This document shows positions 57,373 through 64,000 of a stretch of DNA of 64,000 bases, piece after piece (position 1 is the first letter of the stretch; every line of letters begins with the position of its first letter). Source of the stretch: Streptomyces pseudovenezuelae (lineage in GTDB: Bacteria > Actinomycetota > Actinomycetes > Streptomycetales > Streptomycetaceae); assembly GCF_029892565.1 (NCBI RefSeq), contig NZ_JARXVH010000006.1, positions 124,001 to 188,000 on the forward strand, read 5' to 3'. Position numbers and translations under genes: made by a program. The notes beneath the pieces were generated by a model. It was given only the letters and a program-made list of their open reading frames with translations. It did not search any database and had not been told where the DNA came from.

Positions 57373-60300
57373 GTGCAGCACTCACGTCTGGCCGAGACAC
57401 CGATCGCGATCGTCGGGTTGGCGGGCCTCTTCCCCAAGTCGCGCGACCTGCGCGAGTTCTGGCACAACATCGTGGACGCCGAGGACTGCATCGAGGACGT
57501 TCCCGAGAGCCACTGGAACACCGAGGACTACTACGACCCGGACCCGGCGGCCGAGGACAAGACCTACGTCCGGCGCGGCGGCTTCCTGCCCGAAATCCCC
57601 TTCAACCCGATGGAGTTCGGGCTCCCGCCCAACACCCTTGAGGTCACCGACATCCTCCAGCTGCTCTCCCTGACCGTGGCACGGGACGTGCTGCGCGACT
57701 CGGGCGCGGACCAGAGCAACTGGTACGACGCCTCCCGCACCGGCGTCATCCTCGGCATCACCGGGGCCAACTCCCTTACCCAGCCCCTCTCCGCCCGCCT
57801 GCAGACCCCGGTCCTCAAAGAGGTCGTGCGCAGTGTCGGCCTGAGCGAGGCGGACGCGGAGGAGATCGCGCAGCGGTTCAAGAAGGCGTACATCCCCTGG
57901 GAGGAGAACTCCTTCCCCGGCATGCTCGGCAACGTCGTCGCCGGCCGCATAGCCAACCGCTTCGACCTCGGCGGGACCAACTGCACCGTCGACGCCGCCT
58001 GCGCCAGTTCGCTGGCCGCCGTCAAGCTCGCGGTGAGCGAACTCATCGAGGGCCGCGCCGACATGATGATCACCGGCGGCTGCGACGCCGAGAACACGAT
58101 CCTCATGTACATGTGCTTCAGCAAGACCCCGGCCTTCTCCAGGACCCAGCAGATCCGCCCCTTCGACGAGTCCGCCGACGGCACGCTGATCGGCGAGGGC
58201 ATCGGCATGCTGGCGCTCAAGCGCCTCGCCGACGCCGAACGCGACGGCGACCGCATCTACTCCGTGCTGCGCGGCATCGGCACCTCCAGCGACGGCCGCT
58301 TCAAGAGCATCTACGCGCCGCGCGCCGAGGGCCAGCAACTCGCCCTGCGCCGCGCCTACGCGGACGCCGACGTCCCGGTCTCCGCCATCGAACTCTTCGA
58401 GGCGCACGGCACCGGCACGGCGGTCGGCGACCACACCGAACTCGCCGCCCTGTCCTCGGTGGTGTCGGCCGGCAACGACGACCACGGCTACGCCGCCATC
58501 GGCAGCGTCAAGTCCCAGATCGGGCACACCAAGGCCGCCGCGGGCGCCGCGAGCCTCATCAAGCTCTCCCTCGCCCTGCACCAGAAGGTCCTGCCGCCCA
58601 CCATCAACGTCGAGACCCCCAGCGACGCCCTCGATCCCGCCAGCACCCCGTTCTACGTCAACACCGAGGCACGCCCCTGGGTGTTGGACCCGGAGCGCGA
58701 CAAACGCCGGGCCGCCGTCTCCTCCTTCGGCTTCGGCGGCACCAACTTCCACATGGTGCTGGAGGAGCACGACGGCACCGACGCCAAGACCCTTGGCCCC
58801 GTGGTGCGTTGGGGCCTGTGGCACGCGGCAGGACCCGAGGCGCTCGCCCTGCGCATCGAGAACGGCGCCGCCACCGACGAGACCGGCGCGATCCCCGCCT
58901 CCGACGCCCGCATCGGCATCGTCGCCCGCAGCGACGTCGAGTTCGCCGAACTGCGCGACACCGCAGTCGAGTTGCTGCGCGCCCGCCCCGACGCCCCCTC
59001 CTGGCAGCACCCCAAGGGCATCACCTACCGCCGCGCGGCCCTGCCCACCTCGGTGAAGACGGCCGCCGTCTTCGCCGGACAGGGCAGCCAGTACGTCGGC
59101 ATGGGCCGCCGGGCCGCCATCGCACTGCCGCCCCTGCGTGCCGCGTTCGACCGGGCCAACCGGCTGACCGAGGGCCCCGACACCCTCGCCCGCACGGTCT
59201 TCCCGCCGCCCGCCTTCACCGACACGGTCCGCCGCGAGCAGGAAACCGCCCTGCGCCGCACCGACTTCGCCCAGCCCGCCATCGGCGCGCTCTCCGCCGG
59301 CCAGTACACCTGGCTGCGCGAACTCGGCTTCCGCGCCGACGGCGTCATCGGCCACAGCTTCGGCGAACTCACCGCGCTGTGGGCGGCCGGCGCCCTCGAC
59401 GACGAGCAGTTCGCCCGGCTCGCCCGCGCCCGCGGCACCTCGATGGCCCCGCCCGAGCATGCCCCCGCCGACTTCGACCCCGGCGCGATGGCCGCCATCC
59501 GGGCCTCGCTCTCCGACGTCCAGGCCCTCGTCGCCACCTACCGCAACGTGGCCATCTGCAACATCAACGCCCCCGGCCAGATCGTCGTCGGCGGCCCCAC
59601 CGACGAGATCGACCGCCTGGTCGCCGACGTCTCGGGCCGCCGCATCCCCGCGAAGCGGCTGCCGGTCTCCGCCGCCTTCCACACCGGGTTCGTCGCCCAC
59701 GCGGCCGACGCGTTCCGCCAGGCCGTGGAGTCCACCGGACTGGAAACGCCCGCGATCCCCGTCTACGCCAACACGCCCGGCTCCGCCTACGGCACGGACA
59801 CCGCGGCCAACCGCCGCACCCTCGTGGACCAGTTGCTCCAGCCCGTGGACTTCGTCTCCGGCATCGAGAAGATGTACGCCGACGGATTCCGCGTCTTCGT
59901 CGAGTTCGGCCCCAAGCGCGTGCTGACCGACCTCGTCGACCGCATCCTCGAAGGCCGCACCGACGTCGTGACCCTCGCGGTGGACGGTGGCCCCTCCAAG
60001 GACAGCGAGGTCTCCCTCAAGCGCGCGGCGATCGAACTGGCCGTCCTCGGACTGCCCCTGGTCGGCTTCGACGACCGCGTCGAGCCCCGCCGCGAACAGG
60101 CCGCCCGCAAGGGCATGACCATCCCGCTGCGCGGCATCAACTACGTGACCGAGGAACGGCGTTCGGCCTATCGGGACGCGCTGTCGGAGCCGCTGGCCCT
60201 GACGGCGGCGGCACCCGCGCCCGTGAACGGTTCCGGTTCCGGTTCCGCCGACGACGGCATCGAGTCCGTCGTACGCGAGGGGCTCGGCCTCCAGGCGGAG

Positions 60301-63300
60301 ATCCTCACCGCCCACGTCGACACGGTCCACGCGTCGGTGCGCTCGCTCGAACAGTCCGTACGGGCCGGGGGACATCCCGACACGGAGGCCGCGCTGCGGC
60401 TCATCCGGGAGCAGGGCGCGACGATCGGCGCGGCGCACGAGCGGTCCACGCGGCTGCTGTTGGAGGCGTTGCGGGGGGCGGCGGTCGAGAAGGAGACCGT
60501 CGCGGAGGAGGTCGTCGAGGCGGAAGTCGTTGAAGCGGAGATCGTTGAGACAGAGGTCGTCGACGATCGGGTTGTCGACGATCGGGTTGTCGAGCCGGAA
60601 CCTGTGTACCTACCCGAGCCCGAGCCTGCGCCCATTCCTGAGCCTGAACCTGCCCCTGTCGCCGGCTCGGCCATACCCGCCGGTGTGATGGACGCGCTGC
60701 TCGGTGCGGTGGCGGAGAAGACCGGCTATCCGGTGGAGATGCTGGAGCCGGGGATGGATGTCGAGGCCGATCTGGGCATCGACTCGATCAAGCGGGTGCA
60801 GATTCTCGGCGCGTTGCAGGAGTCGTACCCGGTCTCCGAGGACGTCGACCCCGAAGTGCTCGCAGAGCTGCGGACGCTGGACGACATCGCAGGATTCCTC
60901 GCTTCCACCCTGCCTGCTGAAGCGGCTCCTGAGCCAACTCCAGTAACCGAACCTGAACCCCAGCCCGCCCCTGTCTCTGTCGCCGACGCGGCTGTCGCCG
61001 CCGGTGTGATGGACGCGCTGTTGGGCGCGGTGGCGGAGAAGACCGGCTATCCGGTGGAGATGTTGGAGCCGGGGATGGATGTCGAGGCCGATCTGGGCAT
61101 CGACTCGATCAAGCGGGTGCAGATTCTCGGCGCGTTGCAGGAGTCGTATCCGGTCTCCGAGGACGTCGACCCGGAGGTTCTGGCGGAGCTGCGGACGTTG
61201 GACGACATCGCCGGCTTCTTGGCCTCCACGGTGTCCACCGAAGCGACTCCCGCGCCCGCGCCCGTTTCCGCTCCAGCCCCCGCGTCCACTCCTGAACCCG
61301 AGCCTGCCCCCGCCTCCGTCTCCAACTCCGCTGTAGCCGCGGGCGTGATGGACGCGCTGCTCGGTGCGGTGGCGGAGAAGACGGGTTACCCGGTGGAGAT
61401 GCTGGAGCCGGGGATGGATGTCGAGGCCGATCTGGGCATCGACTCGATCAAGCGGGTGCAGATTCTCGGCGCGTTGCAGGAGTCGTATCCGGTCTCCGAA
61501 GACGTCGACCCCGAAGTGCTCGCGGAGCTGCGGACGTTGGACGACATCGCCGGCTTCCTGGCCTCCACGGTGTCCACCGACAGCACCCCCACCCCCACCT
61601 CAAGTCCCGCACCCGCATCCGCCCCCACCACCCCTCTCACCATCACCTACCCCCCCACCCCCGGAATCGGCCGCACCTACGCCGACGTCACGGAGATCGC
61701 CTCGCCCCACACCCTCGTCGGTGCCTACGCGGAGTCCCGTACCGCGGTCGTCGTGGACGACGGGTCGTTGTTGACCCGGCCGCTCGCGGGCGCGCTGCGT
61801 GGAGACGGTTGGCGGGTCGAGGTCGTGTCGCTTCCCGGGGTGGACAGCGTCGTGCCGGAGGCGGATGCCGTGCGGCGGCTGGTGAGTTGGGACGAGGGGG
61901 AGCTCGCCGCGAATCTGGCGAGCGGGCGGGTCGATCTCGTCGTGCAGATGGCGGCCGCGGCCGGGCCGGAGTGGGCCGAGGGGACGCGGCGGCTGGAGCA
62001 CTGCCTGTTGGTCGCGAAGAACAGCCTGGCCGCGTTGAAGGCGGTCGCGGCGCAGGGCACCCGGGCCGGGTTCGTCGCGGTCACGCGGCTGGACGGGGCG
62101 AGTGGGTATCGCGGTGCCGGAGACGCCTCCCCGCTGCTCGGCGGGGTCGCCGGGCTGGTGAAGACTCTTGCCATCGAGGTGCCCGAACTCTTCGTCCGTA
62201 CCGTCGACTTCGCGCCGGAGCTGGCGCTGACCACGGTCGGTGCCCGGTTCCTCGCCGAGATCGACGACCTGTCCCGCGCGTACGCCGACGTGGCGCACGA
62301 CCCCGCCGGACGCCGTACCGTCGCCCTCGCCGCCGAACCGCATCAGGCGCGCGCGGCGGCCGTTCCGGAGGTGTCCTCGGCCGACCTGTTCGTGGTGACC
62401 GGGGGAGCCCGCGGCATCACCGCCGACTGCCTGCACGCGCTCGTCTCGGCGCGGCCCGCCGGGCTGCTGCTGCTGGGCCGCAGCCGACCCGCTCCCGAGC
62501 CCGACTGGGCCGTCGGCACCGAGGGCCCGGCGCTGCGGGGGCTGATCGCGCGGCGTGCGGCGCAGGGTGGGCAGAAGCCCAACCCCCGTGCCGTGGAAGC
62601 CGAGTTCAGGGAGATCACCGCCTCCCGCGAGATCGCCGCGAACCTCGCCCGGCTCACCGCCACCGGCGCCCGCGTCGAGTACCTCACCGTCGACATCACC
62701 GACGCCGCCGAGACGCGCCGCGTGCTGACGCCGTACGCCGGTCGGGTCACCGGTGTCGTGCACGGGGCCGGCGTACTGGCCGACCGGCTCGTCGCGCAGA
62801 AGTCCGCCGAGGAGATCCGCCGGGTGCTGGCCACGAAGCTGCTCGGCCTCGGCAATGTGCTCGATGTCCTGCGCGGTATCGCCGAGTTGCGGCATCTGGT
62901 GCTGTTCTCCTCCGTCGCCGGGTTCTTCGGCAACCGCGGACAGTCCGACTACGCCATGGCGAACGAGGCGTTGAACCGGATCGCCGTACGCCTGAAGCGG
63001 GAACTGCCCAACGCGCGCGTCACCGCGATGAACTGGGGCGCCTGGGACGGCGGGATGGTCTCCGACGACCTGCGGGCGATGTTCGCTCAGCGCGGCATCG
63101 CGCTGGTGCCGCTCACGACCGGCGCGGGCATGTTCGCCGAGCAGTTCACGGCCGACCACGCGCACGACACGGTGATCGTCACCGGCCCGCTCACCCCGCT
63201 GTCCGCGCCGCCCGAGGCACAGGGTGCCGGGCTCGCCCCGCTGGTGGTCGACCGGACCCTGGCCGACCTGGCCGGCGAACCGCTGCTCACCGACCACACC

Positions 63301-64000
63301 ATCGGCGACCGACGGGTACTGCCCGCCACGGCGGCCCTCGGCCTGCTGGCCAACGCGATCGAGACGGCGACCGGTGAGGCCGTCACCGGGGCGAGCGGCT
63401 TCAAGGTGTTCAAGGGCGTCTCCTGGGACGAGCCCGACGGGCAGCAGCCCCAGCGGCTGCGGCTGGCCGTCGAGCCCGCCGCGGGCGGGGTGGGAGTCGA
63501 CGTACTCGCCTCCTCCGTGGACAGCGGCGGACGCAGCCGGCCCGCGTACAGCGTCCGGTTGAGCACCGGCGCCGCCGGGCCGCGGCCCGCGGACCGCACC
63601 GATCTGGCGGCCCTGGCCGGGAGCTCGGCCGGCCGGGACGCGGCACCGCTGTACCGCGACGGCACGCTCTTCCACGGGCCCTCCCTGCGCGGACTGCGCT
63701 CGGTGCTGGCCGTCGACGAGCAACGGCTGCTGGTACGGGCCCGGTTGGCCGACTCCCGCCCCGCGCACGGCGGTTACCACGGGCGGCTGCACAGCCCGGT
63801 CCTCGCCGACCTGTTGCTCCAGTCAGTGCTGGTCTGGGTGCGCGAGCGGCGCGGGCGGGCCTGCCTGCCCATGGAGATCGGGCGGCTGAGCCTGTTCGAA
63901 CCGCTTCCCTCCGACGGGGACTTCCTGATCGCCGTCGAGGACATCAGGCCCGGTCGGACCGGCGTGACCTGCACGGTGACCGCGTTCGATCCGCGCGGCC
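57373..64000 (+). CDS. PfaA-like iterative synthase KS-AT-ACP-ACP-ACP-KR-DH (3' end outside window)
   Basis: The frame is open to the last base; 2,209 codons are visible. The KS active site is Cys210 in VDAACASS with His345 (EAHGTGT) and His385 (GHTK). The AT has Ser662 in GHSFGE and an AAFH motif consistent with malonyl-CoA. A long acidic linker leads to three carrier domains with Ser1138, Ser1245 and Ser1358, identical in protein sequence. The KR shows TGGARGI and Ser1847/Tyr1860 in the SVAGFF...SDYAMANEALN stretch. A hot-dog DH begins at His1975 (DHTIGDRRVLP). This order is that of PUFA-synthase PfaA. The GTG at 57373 follows GGAGGA. Confidence 0.9.
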   Translation, partial: MQHSRLAETPIAIVGLAGLFPKSRDLREFWHNIVDAEDCIEDVPESHWNTEDYYDPDPAAEDKTYVRRGGFLPEIPFNPMEFGLPPNTLEVTDILQLLSLTVARDVLRDSGADQSNWYDASRTGVILGITGANSLTQPLSARLQTPVLKEVVRSVGLSEADAEEIAQRFKKAYIPWEENSFPGMLGNVVAGRIANRFDLGGTNCTVDAACASSLAAVKLAVSELIEGRADMMITGGCDAENTILMYMCFSKTPAFSRTQQIRPFDESADGTLIGEGIGMLALKRLADAERDGDRIYSVLRGIGTSSDGRFKSIYAPRAEGQQLALRRAYADADVPVSAIELFEAHGTGTAVGDHTELAALSSVVSAGNDDHGYAAIGSVKSQIGHTKAAAGAASLIKLSLALHQKVLPPTINVETPSDALDPASTPFYVNTEARPWVLDPERDKRRAAVSSFGFGGTNFHMVLEEHDGTDAKTLGPVVRWGLWHAAGPEALALRIENGAATDETGAIPASDARIGIVARSDVEFAELRDTAVELLRARPDAPSWQHPKGITYRRAALPTSVKTAAVFAGQGSQYVGMGRRAAIALPPLRAAFDRANRLTEGPDTLARTVFPPPAFTDTVRREQETALRRTDFAQPAIGALSAGQYTWLRELGFRADGVIGHSFGELTALWAAGALDDEQFARLARARGTSMAPPEHAPADFDPGAMAAIRASLSDVQALVATYRNVAICNINAPGQIVVGGPTDEIDRLVADVSGRRIPAKRLPVSAAFHTGFVAHAADAFRQAVESTGLETPAIPVYANTPGSAYGTDTAANRRTLVDQLLQPVDFVSGIEKMYADGFRVFVEFGPKRVLTDLVDRILEGRTDVVTLAVDGGPSKDSEVSLKRAAIELAVLGLPLVGFDDRVEPRREQAARKGMTIPLRGINYVTEERRSAYRDALSEPLALTAAAPAPVNGSGSGSADDGIESVVREGLGLQAEILTAHVDTVHASVRSLEQSVRAGGHPDTEAALRLIREQGATIGAAHERSTRLLLEALRGAAVEKETVAEEVVEAEVVEAEIVETEVVDDRVVDDRVVEPEPVYLPEPEPAPIPEPEPAPVAGSAIPAGVMDALLGAVAEKTGYPVEMLEPGMDVEADLGIDSIKRVQILGALQESYPVSEDVDPEVLAELRTLDDIAGFLASTLPAEAAPEPTPVTEPEPQPAPVSVADAAVAAGVMDALLGAVAEKTGYPVEMLEPGMDVEADLGIDSIKRVQILGALQESYPVSEDVDPEVLAELRTLDDIAGFLASTVSTEATPAPAPVSAPAPASTPEPEPAPASVSNSAVAAGVMDALLGAVAEKTGYPVEMLEPGMDVEADLGIDSIKRVQILGALQESYPVSEDVDPEVLAELRTLDDIAGFLASTVSTDSTPTPTSSPAPASAPTTPLTITYPPTPGIGRTYADVTEIASPHTLVGAYAESRTAVVVDDGSLLTRPLAGALRGDGWRVEVVSLPGVDSVVPEADAVRRLVSWDEGELAANLASGRVDLVVQMAAAAGPEWAEGTRRLEHCLLVAKNSLAALKAVAAQGTRAGFVAVTRLDGASGYRGAGDASPLLGGVAGLVKTLAIEVPELFVRTVDFAPELALTTVGARFLAEIDDLSRAYADVAHDPAGRRTVALAAEPHQARAAAVPEVSSADLFVVTGGARGITADCLHALVSARPAGLLLLGRSRPAPEPDWAVGTEGPALRGLIARRAAQGGQKPNPRAVEAEFREITASREIAANLARLTATGARVEYLTVDITDAAETRRVLTPYAGRVTGVVHGAGVLADRLVAQKSAEEIRRVLATKLLGLGNVLDVLRGIAELRHLVLFSSVAGFFGNRGQSDYAMANEALNRIAVRLKRELPNARVTAMNWGAWDGGMVSDDLRAMFAQRGIALVPLTTGAGMFAEQFTADHAHDTVIVTGPLTPLSAPPEAQGAGLAPLVVDRTLADLAGEPLLTDHTIGDRRVLPATAALGLLANAIETATGEAVTGASGFKVFKGVSWDEPDGQQPQRLRLAVEPAAGGVGVDVLASSVDSGGRSRPAYSVRLSTGAAGPRPADRTDLAALAGSSAGRDAAPLYRDGTLFHGPSLRGLRSVLAVDEQRLLVRARLADSRPAHGGYHGRLHSPVLADLLLQSVLVWVRERRGRACLPMEIGRLSLFEPLPSDGDFLIAVEDIRPGRTGVTCTVTAFDPRG
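60679..61569 (+). repeat. Three tandem ACP-coding repeats of 231 bp
   Basis: The units 60679-60909, 61000-61230 and 61339-61569 encode the same 77 residues, and every base difference among them is synonymous. A central stretch of about 83 bp is identical in all three. Pro/Glu/Ala-rich linkers of differing length separate them. This is a sign of gene conversion or strong constraint. Confidence 0.95.

Noticed and set aside
57382..60438. Thousand-residue frame on the minus strand opposite the synthase
   Set aside because: It is the mirror frame of the KS-AT region with low-complexity Gly/Val/Glu composition and no motifs; the plus-strand frame has every catalytic residue.
60679..61569. Triplicated ACP as an assembly artefact
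   Set aside because: The three units differ at many synonymous positions and have different linkers, so they are not a collapsed or duplicated read.
1..64000. CRISPR array, tRNA, rRNA, insertion sequence or origin
   Set aside because: No regularly spaced repeats with spacers, no cloverleaf with the conserved tRNA arms, no transposase ORF with terminal inverted repeats and no DnaA-box cluster were seen by eye; a scan by dedicated tools would settle it.

Overview
Kind of organism. The window is very GC-rich, with codon third positions almost all G or C. It carries actinobacterial families: a class F-type sortase, a SoxR with an intact iron-sulfur motif, a Pls/PosA-type peptide synthetase, an MsiK-type ABC ATPase and many TetR regulators. 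Exactly one TTA leucine codon was found by eye in the called genes. Several genes appear to be transcribed without a leader. All this fits a Streptomyces chromosome, probably an arm-proximal region that mixes metabolic and accessory genes. No tRNA, rRNA, CRISPR array, insertion sequence or replication origin was seen. Layout, 1-13 kb: the end of a molybdopterin oxidoreductase; a CitMHS citrate transporter with an MFS exporter; a secreted Pro-rich surface protein overlapping a sortase; a sugar-type ABC ATPase with the TTA codon; an aldehyde/alcohol dehydrogenase operon; a DMT permease; an acetamidase/formamidase; and a small transglutaminase-like protein. 13-18.5 kb: a TetR/acyl-CoA dehydrogenase divergon; a second TetR with a MaoC hydratase; SoxR; a BKACE (DUF849) enzyme; and an unknown zinc-ribbon protein. 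18.6-26.3 kb is more accessory: a secreted penicillin-acylase-family Ntn hydrolase, an alpha/beta hydrolase, a Tat-exported NamZ-type muramidase, and a DUF4157 (eCIS-core) protein ending in a predicted His-Me-finger nuclease. 26.5-32 kb: SDR, acyl-CoA ligase and TetR face an ACAD10/11-like dehydrogenase and an APH-type kinase, which together look like a 4-hydroxyacyl-CoA catabolic module. 32-41 kb: a His-rich protein, a quinone-oxidoreductase-like enzyme, two DUF202 membrane proteins, a NUDIX hydrolase, a DMT permease, a leader region with a 14-codon Trp-Trp micro-ORF before a repeat protein and an amino-acid permease, and a sulfite-oxidase-fold protein paired with a b-type cytochrome. 41.3-46 kb: a complete idonate/gluconate set (IdnD, IdnO, GntP, GntK) opposite a GntR-family regulator. 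46-52 kb: a YchJ protein, a relic fusing a tail-sheath start to an amidase tail, an M1 metallopeptidase, and a 1,284-residue Pls-type synthetase whose gene overlaps the peptidase gene. 52.4-64 kb: an MFS exporter and a small dimeric-barrel-like protein, divergent from an FAD oxidoreductase, a free ACP, a thioesterase and a PfaA-like KS-AT-ACP3-KR-DH synthase that runs off the window. How the genes work together. The clearest regulatory structure is three TetR regulators, each with its own palindrome found at exactly two places. AAACTARC-type sites lie before the TetR/acyl-CoA dehydrogenase pair and before the aldehyde/alcohol dehydrogenase operon. CTAAGC-type sites lie before the second TetR and before MaoC. 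CATACC/ACCGGT-type sites lie before the SDR-ligase-TetR operon and before the APH-ACAD operon. Each site pair defines a small acyl-CoA regulon visible directly in the DNA.
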